DNA from: JAJFJD01 sp965228975
GTDB taxonomy: Bacteria; Pseudomonadota; Alphaproteobacteria; UBA8366
Assembly: GCA_965228975.1 (NCBI GenBank)
Contig: OZ245851.1
Span: 4,278,001-4,342,000, forward strand
DNA: 64,000 nucleotides
Direction: 5' to 3'
Shown in pieces: positions 8,666 to 18,077 of this stretch. Under the pieces are notes generated by a model, which was given only the letters and a program-made list of their open reading frames with translations, was not told the origin of the DNA and did no database searches. The first letter of the stretch is position 1. Every line of letters begins with the position of its first letter. Both the position numbers and the translations under genes were made by a program.

Positions 8666-9145
8666 GTGGCGCCACGGCACGCCGCCCTGGACATTACGAT
8701 CGCGGCCGTCGGACGCTTGCGGCGCGGCCCCGAACGGGACTTGATCGATATTTATCGACACCGGCTTTCCTGGTCCGTCACGATCCGCGAGGTGGAGGAA
8801 AAACGCCCTCTGTCCAGCACGGAACGCAAGGCGCGCGAAGGCGAACGCCTGCTCGACACCCTCCCGGAGGGCGCCCTGTTGGTGGCGTTGGATGAGCGAG
8901 GCCGGCAATTCAGCAGCGGGGAATTTGCCGGACAGCTCCGAAAATGGCAGGAATCCGGGCATCGGAGCCTCGGCTTCGCGATCGGTGGGGCCGACGGGCT
9001 GGACCGAGCCGTTACCGATCGCGCGACATTGTTACTGGCATTGGGTCGTATGACATGGCCCCATATGTTGGCCCGCTGCATGCTTGTCGAACAGCTCTAC
9101 CGGGCCCAGCAAATCCAAGCCGGACACCCATACCACAAGGGTTAG
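8666..9145 (+). CDS. rlmH: 23S rRNA pseudouridine-1915 N3-methyltransferase RlmH
   Basis: 159 residues. It methylates the pseudouridine at 1915 in helix 69 of 23S rRNA, using SAM, on the assembled 70S ribosome. The SPOUT-fold signatures LVALDERGRQFSSGEFA, GFAIGGADGLD and the C-terminal knot MTWPHMLARCMLVEQLYRAQQIQAGHPYHKG match the family end to end. The start is GTG 8666, six bases after the rsfS stop, so the two genes are probably coupled. Confidence 0.96.
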   Translation: MAPRHAALDITIAAVGRLRRGPERDLIDIYRHRLSWSVTIREVEEKRPLSSTERKAREGERLLDTLPEGALLVALDERGRQFSSGEFAGQLRKWQESGHRSLGFAIGGADGLDRAVTDRATLLLALGRMTWPHMLARCMLVEQLYRAQQIQAGHPYHKG

Positions 9146-9222
9146 TCCGGAACCGTTTTCTTGGCCCTGGAAACCGGGTATTCTCCGCCCACATTACTGA
9201 TAAATGACGCGATTTGGCGATT

Positions 9223-10776
9223 ATGGCACCGACAGCACAAAGACCCGTTCTGCTCTGTATTCTCGATGGGTGGGGCGACCGGGAAGAATCCGAGAATAAC
9301 GCGATCGCGCAGGCCGATACCGGCGTCTGGGATCGCCTGACCGCGACCTGCCCGCGCGGCCAGCTCGATGCGTCGGAAGACCATGTCGGCCTGCCGGCAG
9401 GCCAAATGGGCAATTCCGAAGTCGGCCATATGAATTTGGGTGCCGGCCGGGTCGTGCTGCAGGACCTGCCGCGGATCGACCAAGCCTTCACCGACGATTC
9501 CGTCCGCACCATCCCGGCGTTCCAAGACTTTACGGCCGCTTTACAGAAAAGCGGCGGCACCGCGCATATCCTGGGCCTGCTGTCGCCGGGCGGCGTGCAC
9601 TCACATCAGGATCACATGGCGGGCATGGTACGGCTGCTGACCGATGCCGGCATCCCGTGCGTCGTCCACGCGATCCTGGATGGGCGAGACACACCACCGT
9701 CAAGCGCAAGAGACTACATGACGTCCTTTCTCGACGGTTGCCCGGGTGCGCGGATCGCCACGGTCATCGGCCGCTACTACGCGATGGACCGGGACAACCG
9801 CTGGGACCGCGTCGAAAAGGCGTATCGCGCCATCGCACACGGCACCGGGGAAGCGGCGGACGACGCCGTCGCCGCCATCGAAGCGTCCTACGCGAGCGAT
9901 GTGACCGACGAATTCATGCTGCCGGCGATAATCGGCGGATATCAAGGGATGTCGGACGGCGACGGCTTGCTGATGGCGAATTTCCGGGCCGACCGGGCCC
10001 GCGAAATATTGCACACCCTGGTCGATCCGGCGTTCGACGGCTTCGACCGCGGCAAAACGGTCGACCTCGCCGCAAGCGTGGGCATGATCGAGTATTCCGC
10101 GGCGTTGAACGCCCTCATGCCGGTTCTCTTCCCGTCCGAGAAACTGAGCAACGTGTTGGGACAGGTTCTCGCGACAGCCGGCAAGAAACAGCTTCGGATC
10201 GCCGAGACCGAGAAATACGCCCATGTGACCTTCTTCTTCAACGGCGGACAGGAGGCCACCTTCGACGGTGAGGAACGGATTCTCGTGCCCTCGCCGAAGG
10301 TCGCGACCTATGACCTGCAACCGGAAATGTCCGCCGCCGAAGTGACGGACAATCTGATCGAAGCCATCGAAAGCGATGCCTTCGACTTCATCCTGGTGAA
10401 TTTCGCCAATACCGACATGGTCGGCCATACCGGCGACCTCGGCGCCGCGATCAAGGCGGTCGAAGCGGTCGATGCTTGCCTTGGCCGCCTCGACCGCACG
10501 ATCCGCGCCGCCGGTGGGGTGATGCTGATCACGGCGGACCACGGTAACGCGGAATTGATGGTCGACGCCGCGACCGGGCAGCCGCATACCGCACACACGC
10601 GCAACCTGGTTCCCCTCGTCCTGACCGGCGAAAAACACGACGCGGCGGCCTTGTCGAACGGGAAGCTGGCGGATATCGCGCCGACCGTGCTCGATCTTTT
10701 GGGCCTGGACCAACCCGCTGAAATGACCGGAAAATCGCTAATCATTCATGCCGAGGAGCAGCGTGAAGCGGGCTGA
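9223..10776 (+). CDS. gpmI: 2,3-bisphosphoglycerate-independent phosphoglycerate mutase
   Basis: 517 residues. It interconverts 3- and 2-phosphoglycerate in glycolysis using two Mn2+ ions. The alkaline-phosphatase-fold signatures are ILDGWGDREESENNA, the phosphoserine loop MGNSEVGHMNLGAGR, DGRDTPPSSA, YYAMDRDNRWDR, FFFNGG, NFANTDMVGHTGD and ADHGNAE. ATG 9223 gives MAPTAQRPVLLCILDGW; an in-frame TTG at 9214 is possible. The 3' end overlaps the next gene by 29 bases. Confidence 0.97.
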   Translation: MAPTAQRPVLLCILDGWGDREESENNAIAQADTGVWDRLTATCPRGQLDASEDHVGLPAGQMGNSEVGHMNLGAGRVVLQDLPRIDQAFTDDSVRTIPAFQDFTAALQKSGGTAHILGLLSPGGVHSHQDHMAGMVRLLTDAGIPCVVHAILDGRDTPPSSARDYMTSFLDGCPGARIATVIGRYYAMDRDNRWDRVEKAYRAIAHGTGEAADDAVAAIEASYASDVTDEFMLPAIIGGYQGMSDGDGLLMANFRADRAREILHTLVDPAFDGFDRGKTVDLAASVGMIEYSAALNALMPVLFPSEKLSNVLGQVLATAGKKQLRIAETEKYAHVTFFFNGGQEATFDGEERILVPSPKVATYDLQPEMSAAEVTDNLIEAIESDAFDFILVNFANTDMVGHTGDLGAAIKAVEAVDACLGRLDRTIRAAGGVMLITADHGNAELMVDAATGQPHTAHTRNLVPLVLTGEKHDAAALSNGKLADIAPTVLDLLGLDQPAEMTGKSLIIHAEEQREAG

Positions 10777-12040
10777 TCCAACAGCGTCCCATCGGTTTCG
10801 GGCCGCGCCGGTTCTTGCGGTCGCCGCAGCCTTGTCGCTTGCGTTGACGATTGGCGCCGCGGCGCAAGACAAAGGCAAGCTCAACAAGCTGGAGCGCGAG
10901 ATCAAGGCGCAGCAGGACCGCGCCGCGGCATTGCGCAAGAAACTGAGCAAACTCGCCACCGAACTCAAGGTGCTGCGGCGGCAATCGATCGACACGGCAC
11001 GCGCGACCCAGGACAGCGAAACCCTGCTGACCCGTCTGGAATCGCAGCTGGCCCGGACGCAGAAAGAACTCGCCGAACGCGAACTGGCGCTGCAAGGCCA
11101 GACGAGGCAATTCGGCGGAACGCTGAGCGCGCTGGAGCGGCTGTCCCGCAACCCGCCACAAGCACTTCTGATGTCCCAGGGCAAGCCGATCGAGGTCGTC
11201 CGCCGGGCCATGCTGTTGCGTGCGGCCCTGCCCGTGATTCAGAACCGCGCCGACGACTTGCGGACGAAGATCTCCGCCCTCGCCGAGACCCGGTCGGACG
11301 TCGCCCGCCAACTTGACGTGCTCAAGAACGCTACCGACGACTACGCAGGTCAGCGCATTAAGTTGACGACACTGATTCAGCGCAAGGCCGACCTGCTGAA
11401 GCAGACGGAATCAGAGGAACGCCGGACAGCGAAACGGATTCAACGGCTTGGTCGCGAGGCGAAGGACCTGAAGGAACTGTTCGCCCGCCTCGAAGCCGAG
11501 CGCCCGCCGCCGCCGACGGCTGCTCCCGCGCCGCCGTCCGCCGCCATCCCGGCGCCGCCGAGCCTGACCCCGCCGCCCGCGGCGCAACGGCAGACGGCCC
11601 TGCTCAGCCTGCCGCGGCCCGACGCGTTACGTCCCTTCCCGGATCAAGGATCCATCACAAGTCCGGCCCGCGGCAAGGTCACCCGCCAATATGGCGAGAC
11701 GAATGAGTATGGGAATACCGCCAAGGGCATTACGATCCGAACCCGCGTCGCCGCCAGCATCGTGGCGCCCTACGACGGAAAGGTCGTATTTGCCGGTCCG
11801 TTCAAAGGATATGGGCAAATATTGATTATCGAGCATAGCGGTGGATATCATACCTTACTCGCCGGTATGGCGAATGTTGACACGAGCGTCGGGCAATGGT
11901 TGCTTGCGGGGGAGCCCGTTGGCGCGATGGCCAATTCGGATAAGGAGGGTCCCCGGCTCTATTTCGAGCTGCGTCGCCGGGGGCAACCCGTGAACCCTCT
12001 GCCCTGGTTCGTTGAGTACCGCAATAGGGTACGAGGATAG
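10748..12040 (+). CDS. EnvC-like murein hydrolase activator (degenerate LytM/M23)
   Basis: 430 residues. It has a signal peptide (about 20-40: VLAVAAALSLALTIGAAAQ), a long coiled coil (about 42-250, rich in K/E/R/L), an Ala/Pro linker (about 255-295) and a C-terminal LytM domain (about 305-425). The zinc ligands of active M23 peptidases are absent: the usual H-x3-D site reads KGITIR and the H-x-H site reads YFELRRRG. This is the EnvC/NlpD pattern, in which the domain activates periplasmic amidases at the septum rather than cutting peptidoglycan. Its place before ctpA and the divergent deacetylase is conserved in Alphaproteobacteria. Confidence 0.9.
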   Translation: MPRSSVKRADPTASHRFRAAPVLAVAAALSLALTIGAAAQDKGKLNKLEREIKAQQDRAAALRKKLSKLATELKVLRRQSIDTARATQDSETLLTRLESQLARTQKELAERELALQGQTRQFGGTLSALERLSRNPPQALLMSQGKPIEVVRRAMLLRAALPVIQNRADDLRTKISALAETRSDVARQLDVLKNATDDYAGQRIKLTTLIQRKADLLKQTESEERRTAKRIQRLGREAKDLKELFARLEAERPPPPTAAPAPPSAAIPAPPSLTPPPAAQRQTALLSLPRPDALRPFPDQGSITSPARGKVTRQYGETNEYGNTAKGITIRTRVAASIVAPYDGKVVFAGPFKGYGQILIIEHSGGYHTLLAGMANVDTSVGQWLLAGEPVGAMANSDKEGPRLYFELRRRGQPVNPLPWFVEYRNRVRG

Positions 12041-12125
12041 GAATGATCGTGGTCCCAAAATTGCAGGCATTCGAATGCCATGGGGCTGCAGGCAAAGTCG
12101 ATCGAACAGAGAGGATGATGAAGGC

Positions 12126-13481
12126 ATGAAGCGCAAAATGCCGATTGTCGTTGTTGCCGTAGCCACAAGCGCCGTGCTCGGCCTCATGGTGGGCATGATG
12201 GTGCCGACCGGGCACGCGGCCGAGGACAAATCCGACACCTATCGCATGTTGGAGCTGTTCGGCGACGTCTTTGAACGTGTCCGCAACGACTATGTCGAAA
12301 AGGTCTCGGACGAGGAACTCATCGAAGCGGCCATTGACGGCATGCTGGTTCACCTGGACCCGCATTCGTCCTTCCTGAACAAACGCAAATTCCGCGACAT
12401 GCAGGTGCAGACGCGGGGCGAGTTCGGCGGGCTGGGCATCGAAGTGACGATGGAGAAGGGCTACGTGAAAGTGGTCTCGCCGATCGACGACACGCCGGCG
12501 TCGCGAGCCGGCCTCAAGGCGGGCGACCTGATCACTCATCTCGACGGCGAGCCCGTACAGGGCCTGACGCTCAGTGAAGCGGTCGAGAAAATGCGCGGCC
12601 CGATCAAGACGGACATCAATCTGACGATCCGGCGGTCGTCGAAGAACACCTTCGACGTATCGATCACGCGCGACAAGATCCGCATCCAATCGGTCCGGTC
12701 CCGGGCCGAAGGCAATATCGGGTATATCCGCATCACCAGCTTTAGCGAGCAGACCGACAAGGGCCTCAAGAAAGCCGTCGACAAGATCAAGAAGGAAGTC
12801 GGCGAGGACCTTTTGGGATTTGTGCTCGATCTGCGCAACAATCCGGGCGGCCTGCTGGATCAGGCTGTGACCGTATCCGATAGTTTCCTCGAACAAGGCG
12901 AGATCGTCTCGACGCGCGGCCGTGAGGAAGAAGGCGGCCAACGCTTCAACGCCACATCGGGCGACCTGATCGACGGCAAGCCGATCGTCGTCCTGATCAA
13001 CGGCGGGTCCGCCTCGGCGTCGGAAATCGTCGCCGGCGCACTGCAAGACCATCGGCGCGCGGTGCTGCTCGGCACCAAGACCTTCGGTAAGGGATCGGTA
13101 CAGACGATCATTCCGCTCGGACGCAGCGGTGCGATCAAACTGACGACGCAGCGCTACTACACGCCGAGCGGGCGGTCGATCCAGGCGAAAGGCATCGAAC
13201 CGGATATCGAAGTCCATCCCGCTAAGATCGAAACGCTGGAGAGCAACAGGCCTCGCCGGTCGGAACGCGACCTCCGGGGTGCGCTCGACAGCGAAGACGA
13301 GCCCGGCGCTAAAACCAAACCGGAAACCGGCGCCAACGATAACAAAGATCCGAAGAAGGACGGTAAGGACACCGCAGAGGAGCCCGAGACGTCCGACGCC
13401 AAGCCGCAGGACTACCAGCTCGATCGAGCATTGGACCTGTTGCGCGGGGTCGCGTTGTTCCGAAGCAAAATGGTCAACTAG
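12126..13481 (+). CDS. ctpA: Carboxyl-terminal processing protease (S41)
   Basis: 451 residues. It has an N-terminal signal or anchor (about 6-30), a PDZ domain (about 95-175 with GEFGGLGIEV and SRAGLKAGDLI) and the S41 core with LDLRNNPGGLLDQAV. The catalytic Ser297 lies in GGSASASEIVAGALQD and Lys322 in TFGKGSVQ; the 25-residue spacing equals that of the family dyad. A charged tail (about 375-430, EDEPGAKTKPETG) precedes a last helix. ATG 12126 is chosen because it starts directly before the signal sequence. This is a periplasmic protease acting on envelope proteins, often with peptidoglycan hydrolases as substrates. Confidence 0.95.
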   Translation: MKRKMPIVVVAVATSAVLGLMVGMMVPTGHAAEDKSDTYRMLELFGDVFERVRNDYVEKVSDEELIEAAIDGMLVHLDPHSSFLNKRKFRDMQVQTRGEFGGLGIEVTMEKGYVKVVSPIDDTPASRAGLKAGDLITHLDGEPVQGLTLSEAVEKMRGPIKTDINLTIRRSSKNTFDVSITRDKIRIQSVRSRAEGNIGYIRITSFSEQTDKGLKKAVDKIKKEVGEDLLGFVLDLRNNPGGLLDQAVTVSDSFLEQGEIVSTRGREEEGGQRFNATSGDLIDGKPIVVLINGGSASASEIVAGALQDHRRAVLLGTKTFGKGSVQTIIPLGRSGAIKLTTQRYYTPSGRSIQAKGIEPDIEVHPAKIETLESNRPRRSERDLRGALDSEDEPGAKTKPETGANDNKDPKKDGKDTAEEPETSDAKPQDYQLDRALDLLRGVALFRSKMVN

Positions 13482-13493
13482 GGTCCTAACACG

Positions 13494-14666
13494 CTGAAGA
13501 TACCGTTCCTAAAAGCCCGCGGCGAACCGGACGTCCCTGACGAGGCGCCGGAACCTGCGGATGAAACGCCGGAACGCGACGGAAAATCCTCGCTTCCGAC
13601 AGTGTTGCTGATTTCCGCCTGGGCGCTCACCCTGACGACGATGGCCGGCGGCGGCGCGTGGCTGTTCCTTGCCGGCTCGACGAACGACGGCGCCGGGCAA
13701 CCACGGGTCACCATGTCCTTGAACAGTTACCGCGACGCCGAACCGTTGAAGCGGGATGCCGCAGCGGTCGACGGCCGGACGCCGCTCGACTCGTCCGGCA
13801 AGGGCGATACGGCAACGGCCCATGGACGGAACATGGCCAAGCGGGAACAGATCGCCGCGGCCGGCATGCATCCGCACCCCGACCCCTTGTTGTTGGAGCA
13901 AAGCGACCTGGGCCCGCTGCCCGTGATTGGCAAGGACGGCCGCATTCCCTGGCGGGTTTACGCACGGCCTTACAGCCTGCTGGATGAGCGGCCCCGCATC
14001 GCCATCGTCATTGCCGGGCTCGGTGTTTCGGAGACGATGACACAGCAAGTCATCGACTCGATGCCGGGCGAAGTGACGCTCTCCTTCGCCGCCTTCAGCA
14101 AGAACCTGAAAGAGTGGATCGACAAGAGCCGCGCCGACGGCCATGAGGTTTTGATCGATCTGCCGATGGAGCCGCTCGACTATCCGGCCAGCGATCCAGG
14201 TCCGCGTACGTTGCTTGCCAGCGTTCCCATCGACCAAAACCTTCGCCAGCTCGAATGGATCCTCAGCCGGGCGACCGGTTACATCGGCGTCGCGACCTAT
14301 ATGGGGTCCGGTCTCGGCACGAAGCCGCGCGCGCTCAACCCCATCCTGGCGGAATTGAAGGGCCGCGGCCTGTTGCTGGTCGACACGCGGGAGAACCCCG
14401 TCAGCCTGACCGGTAAGCTGGCGCGCGAAATGGGCTTGACGGTGGCGTCGAACGAATCCTTTATCGACCGCCAACCCGCCGGGAAGATAATCTCCGAGCG
14501 CCTGGCGGAGTTGGAAGGCAAGGCAAAGGACCATGGCGGGACGGTTGCCGTCGCACGCCCCTTACCCGTGACGATCCGGCAGTTGCAACCTTGGATCGCC
14601 AGCCTGAAAGGCAAAGGCCTCGCGCTCGCGCCGGTTTCAGCGCTCGCCACCGCCAAACCCAAATAG
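13494..14666 (+). CDS. Divergent polysaccharide deacetylase family protein
   Basis: About 390 residues. A cytoplasmic acidic, Pro-rich tail (KIPFLKARGEPDVPDE) leads to one membrane segment (VLLISAWALTLTTMAGGGAWLFL) and then a periplasmic divergent-deacetylase domain with RIAIVIAGLGVSETMTQQVID, SFAAFSKNLKEWIDKSR, HEVLIDLPMEPLDYP and GLLLVDTRENP. Catalysis has not been shown for most members. The frame is open from the ctpA stop (TAG 13479-13481, same frame). The only start before the acidic tail is CTG 13494, with AGGG ten bases upstream. GTG 13602 is a canonical alternative that begins at the membrane helix. Confidence 0.85.
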   Translation: MKIPFLKARGEPDVPDEAPEPADETPERDGKSSLPTVLLISAWALTLTTMAGGGAWLFLAGSTNDGAGQPRVTMSLNSYRDAEPLKRDAAAVDGRTPLDSSGKGDTATAHGRNMAKREQIAAAGMHPHPDPLLLEQSDLGPLPVIGKDGRIPWRVYARPYSLLDERPRIAIVIAGLGVSETMTQQVIDSMPGEVTLSFAAFSKNLKEWIDKSRADGHEVLIDLPMEPLDYPASDPGPRTLLASVPIDQNLRQLEWILSRATGYIGVATYMGSGLGTKPRALNPILAELKGRGLLLVDTRENPVSLTGKLAREMGLTVASNESFIDRQPAGKIISERLAELEGKAKDHGGTVAVARPLPVTIRQLQPWIASLKGKGLALAPVSALATAKPK

Positions 14667-14668
14667 CC

Positions 14669-15169
14669 ATGTCGGCAGACGGCGCAGACCCTCGGCCCTA
14701 TCGTCCTTGTGTCGGGATCATGCTGTTCAATGCCGACGGCCATGTTTTCGTCGGCAAGCGGGTCGACGTCGAAGGCGAACACTGGCAAATGCCGCAGGGC
14801 GGCATCGACAAGGGTGAAACCCCGCAACAAGCCGCCTTGCGGGAACTGCAGGAAGAAGTCGGCACGGACAAGGCGGAAATCCTGGCGGAAAGCGCCGATT
14901 GGCACCGATACGACCTGCCGCCGGAGCTTTCCCGCAAAGTCTGGAAGGGAAGATTCCGCGGCCAGAAACAGCGATGGTTCGCGATGCGTTTCACGGGCCG
15001 GGACACGGACATCGACCTAGAGGCGCATGAGGCCGAATTTTCGGCCTGGCAATGGGTGCCTGTCGATCGCCTGAACGAGCTGATCATCCCCTTCAAACGG
15101 GACGTTTACCGTGACCTGGTGGCGGAATTTGCCCGGTTTGGCATCGCCTCACGCGGGAAATCCCGCTGA
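14669..15169 (+). CDS. rppH: RNA pyrophosphohydrolase (Nudix)
   Basis: 166 residues. It removes pyrophosphate from 5'-triphosphate ends of RNA, opening transcripts to RNase E decay; some relatives act on Ap4A. The Nudix box is complete: GGIDKGETPQQAALRELQEEVG. RppH-type features include HWQMPQGGIDKGE and WKGRFRGQKQRWFAMRF. ATG 14669 lies two bases after the deacetylase stop, giving MSADGADPRPYRPCVGIMLFN. It closes the gpmI-envC-ctpA-deacetylase-rppH run. Confidence 0.93.
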   Translation: MSADGADPRPYRPCVGIMLFNADGHVFVGKRVDVEGEHWQMPQGGIDKGETPQQAALRELQEEVGTDKAEILAESADWHRYDLPPELSRKVWKGRFRGQKQRWFAMRFTGRDTDIDLEAHEAEFSAWQWVPVDRLNELIIPFKRDVYRDLVAEFARFGIASRGKSR

Positions 15170-15265
15170 AGTTCTACGCGTGTTTACGATTTATTAACCA
15201 TGATGCCGTATACAACCGTTGGGAAACCGCGTTTGCGGACCTGACTTGGTGACTGTAGCCGGCGC

Positions 15266-16135
15266 ATGATCGACGCTTTGACGACATCGGCCTTGTTTCT
15301 CGGCAACGCCCGTTCGGACGCGGCGGACCGGTCCGTGCGCCAGCCCGGCACCGTTCCGGCGGAACGTTCCGCGGCAACCGCAGCGCCCACTGGCCCCGCC
15401 AATGCAAACGGGCCCAACCTGACCACGATCCCGGTCCCGCCACTCGATATCAGCAGCCAGACTACGGCACAACAGGCGCAAGAGCCGCGAGACGGCCAGC
15501 AGCAATCGTCCGACGAAACCTCCGAACAGAGTCAGGGGAAGACCAACCCCCTTACCGGCAAGAAGGACGGTGAAGGCCCGGACGGATTGACCGAAGCGGA
15601 GCGCAAGGAAGTCCAGAAGCTGAGAGAACGGGACCGCGAGGTCCGTGCCCACGAAGCCGCCCATAAGGCCGTCGGTGGCAGCTTGGCGAGCGCGCCGAGC
15701 TTCCAGACGGTCCGTGGGCCGGACGGCCGGTCTTACGCGGTATCCGGTGAGGTCAAGATCGACACCAGCACGGTCCCCAACAACCCGGAAGCGACCATCC
15801 GCAAGATGGAAATCGTCCGCCGCGCCGCCTTGGCGCCGTCGCAACCGTCGGCGCAGGACCGGCAGGTGGCCGCCGACGCGGCCGCTAAGGCCCAACAGGC
15901 GCGGATCGAGAAGCGCGAGCAGGACGCGGAGCAACGCGAGGAGGCCGAAGGCACGGATGAAACAAGGCCCGGCGAGACGAAACCCGGTGATTTCGATCCT
16001 GCGCCACTCGATCCTTCGGAGAATACCGGCGGACCATCAGGCGACGACCGCGGCGATCGCTTCGGACGAAATGTCGGCAATACGCAGCCGACAGCCACCA
16101 TCGATCCCGGCACGCTTCTGAACCTGGTCGCGTAA
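15266..16135 (+). CDS. SprA-related putative metalloprotease (HEAAH)
   Basis: 289 residues. The N-terminal 100 residues are low complexity (Ala, Gln, Ser, Pro, Thr). The conserved core, about 108-205, contains REVRAHEAAHKAVGG with a candidate zinc site His129-Glu130-x2-His133, then GPDGRSYAVSGEVKIDTS, NNPEATIRKMEIVRRAALAP and QDRQVAADA. This matches the SprA-related family, whose activity is not well established. The C-terminal third is again low complexity and acidic. There is no clear signal peptide. It stands alone between rppH and the convergent atp operon. Confidence 0.8.
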   Translation: MIDALTTSALFLGNARSDAADRSVRQPGTVPAERSAATAAPTGPANANGPNLTTIPVPPLDISSQTTAQQAQEPRDGQQQSSDETSEQSQGKTNPLTGKKDGEGPDGLTEAERKEVQKLRERDREVRAHEAAHKAVGGSLASAPSFQTVRGPDGRSYAVSGEVKIDTSTVPNNPEATIRKMEIVRRAALAPSQPSAQDRQVAADAAAKAQQARIEKREQDAEQREEAEGTDETRPGETKPGDFDPAPLDPSENTGGPSGDDRGDRFGRNVGNTQPTATIDPGTLLNLVA

Positions 16136-16154
16136 TCCCGGCCACATACTCGAA

Positions 16155-16174
16155 CGGCGCCCGAGAGGGCGCCG
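16155..16174. terminator. Hairpin between convergent genes
   Basis: A perfect 8-bp stem, CGGCGCCC (16155-16162) with GGGCGCCG (16167-16174), is closed by a GAGA tetraloop. It lies between the SprA-related gene and atpC, which run towards each other, so it may stop transcription from both sides. No good T-run follows on either strand. Confidence 0.55.
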
Positions 16175-16201
16175 CCGCTACGATTCCAAGAATCTAGAGA
16201 C

Positions 16202-16609
16202 TTATTGGTAGACCGGTGTGTCGATCGCCGCCAGTTTCGCCTCGGCGATGGCGATCTGCGCCTCCACGGCCGCCTGCCCGTCGCCGGAAGACAATTCGCC
16301 GCGCAGTTCGGTCAATTGCGCTTCGACCGCCGACCGGTCGAGGTCGTCGATCGGCGCCGCTTCTTCGGCCAACACGGTGCAGCGATCAGCCGTCACTTCG
16401 GCGAAACCGCCGGCGATGAAGATACGCGTGCTGACGGCCGTGCCCTGATACACGGTGATCGTACCGGGCCGCACCGTCGAGATCACCGGCGAATGACCGC
16501 CGAGCACACCGAAATCGCCTTCGGCGCCCGGCACCACGACCATGTCGACCTCTTCGGACAACAGCAGTTTTTCCGGCGAGACCAGTTCGAAATTGACTTT
16601 ATCGGCCAC
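16202..16609 (-). CDS. atpC: ATP synthase F1 subunit epsilon
   Basis: 135 residues, GTG start. It is part of the central stalk and links gamma to the c-ring, modulating ATPase activity. The beta-sandwich motifs are FELVSPEKLLLSEEVDMVVVPGAEGDFGVL and GGHSPVISTVRPG, with the helical hairpin at about 85-130. It is the last gene of atpHAGDC, 21 bases after atpD. Confidence 0.95.
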   Translation of the reverse strand: MADKVNFELVSPEKLLLSEEVDMVVVPGAEGDFGVLGGHSPVISTVRPGTITVYQGTAVSTRIFIAGGFAEVTADRCTVLAEEAAPIDDLDRSAVEAQLTELRGELSSGDGQAAVEAQIAIAEAKLAAIDTPVYQ

Positions 16610-16630
16610 CGATCGCTCCTTCGCGCGCTA

Positions 16631-18052
16631 TTAGGCCGCTTCCGCCGCCAATTGCTTGGCCCGTTCGATGGCTTCTTCGATCGACCCGACCATGTAGAAC
16701 GCCTGCTCGGGCAGGTCGTCGTATTCGCCGTCGACGATGGCCCGGAAGCTCTTGATGGTGTCGTCGAGGTCGACGAGCTTGCCCGGCGAGCCGGTGAACA
16801 CCTCGGCGACGTGGAACGGCTGCGACAGGAAGCGCTGGATCTTGCGCGCCCGCGTCACCGTCAGCTTGTCGTCTTCCGACAGTTCGTCCATGCCGAGAAT
16901 GGCGATGATTTCCTGCAGCGACTTGTACGACTGCAGAACCTGCTGCACGTCACGCGCCGTCCGATAGTGGACATCGCCGACGATCCGCGGATCGAGGATA
17001 CGGCTGGTGGAGTCGAGCGGATCGACGGCCGGGTAGATGCCAAGCTCGGCGATCTGACGCGACAACACCGTCGTTGCGTCCAGATGCGAGAAGGCGGTCG
17101 CCGGCGCGGGGTCGGTCAGGTCGTCGGCAGGGACGTAGATCGCCTGCACCGACGTGATCGAACCCTTCGTGGTCGTGGTGATGCGCTCCTGCAGGTTGCC
17201 CATATCCGTGCCCAGGGTCGGCTGATAGCCCACCGCCGACGGGATACGGCCAAGCAGCGCGGACACTTCCGAACCGGCCTGCGTGAAACGGAAAATGTTG
17301 TCGACGAAGAACAGCACGTCCTGGCCTTCCTCGTCGCGGAAATACTCGGCCAGGGTCAATCCGGTCAGACCGACCCGCGCGCGGGCGCCCGGCGGCTCGT
17401 TCATCTGCCCATACACCAGGGCGGCCTTGGAGTCGCCTTCGAGGTTGATAACCCCGGAGTCCATCATTTCATGATAGAGGTCGTTGCCTTCGCGGGTCCG
17501 CTCGCCGACGCCGGCGAACACCGAATACCCGCCATGCGCCTTCGCGACGTTGTTGATCAGCTCCATGATCAGCACGGTCTTGCCGACCCCGGCGCCGCCG
17601 AACAGGCCGATCTTGCCGCCCTTCGCATACGGGGTGAGAAGGTCGATGACCTTGATGCCCGTCACCAACTGCTCGGTTTCCGTCGACTGGTCGACGAATT
17701 CCGGCGCGGAGCGATGGATCGGATAGGTCTTCGTGTTCTGGACCGGCCCGCGATCGTCGATCGGCTCACCGATGACGTTGATGATCCGGCCCAGCGTCTC
17801 GGGGCCGACCGGCACCGAAATCGGCTCGCCGGTATCCTCGACCTCCTGGCCGCGGACCATGCCGTCCGTGGTGTCCATCGCGATACAGCGCACCGTGCTT
17901 TCGCCTAGATGCTGCGCCACTTCGAGCACCAGGTGACGGCCCTGGTTCTCCATATGTAACGCGTTGAGAATCGCCGGCAGTTCGCCGTCGAAGTGCACGT
18001 CGACGACGGCGCCCAGCACCTGGGTTACATGACCGATCGTGTTCTTCGCCAT
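16631..18052 (-). CDS. atpD: ATP synthase F1 subunit beta
   Basis: 473 residues, full length. It carries the catalytic sites of F1. The P-loop GGAGVGKTVLIMELI, the catalytic glutamate region GVGERTREGNDLYHEM, ALVYGQMNEPPGAR and LFFVDNIFRFTQAGSEVSALLGR, then the DELSEDD hinge (DELSEED in most orthologues) near residue 390, are all in place. It lies 25 bases after atpG and 21 bases before atpC. Confidence 0.98.
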   Translation of the reverse strand: MAKNTIGHVTQVLGAVVDVHFDGELPAILNALHMENQGRHLVLEVAQHLGESTVRCIAMDTTDGMVRGQEVEDTGEPISVPVGPETLGRIINVIGEPIDDRGPVQNTKTYPIHRSAPEFVDQSTETEQLVTGIKVIDLLTPYAKGGKIGLFGGAGVGKTVLIMELINNVAKAHGGYSVFAGVGERTREGNDLYHEMMDSGVINLEGDSKAALVYGQMNEPPGARARVGLTGLTLAEYFRDEEGQDVLFFVDNIFRFTQAGSEVSALLGRIPSAVGYQPTLGTDMGNLQERITTTTKGSITSVQAIYVPADDLTDPAPATAFSHLDATTVLSRQIAELGIYPAVDPLDSTSRILDPRIVGDVHYRTARDVQQVLQSYKSLQEIIAILGMDELSEDDKLTVTRARKIQRFLSQPFHVAEVFTGSPGKLVDLDDTIKSFRAIVDGEYDDLPEQAFYMVGSIEEAIERAKQLAAEAA

Positions 18053-18077
18053 ACCTCGGCTCCTATTGATCTGCCCG

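Noticed and set aside
15153..15166. GCGGGA-AA-TCCCGC hairpin at the end of rppH
   Set aside because: It lies within the last codons, the loop is too short, and there is no T-run; not a convincing terminator.
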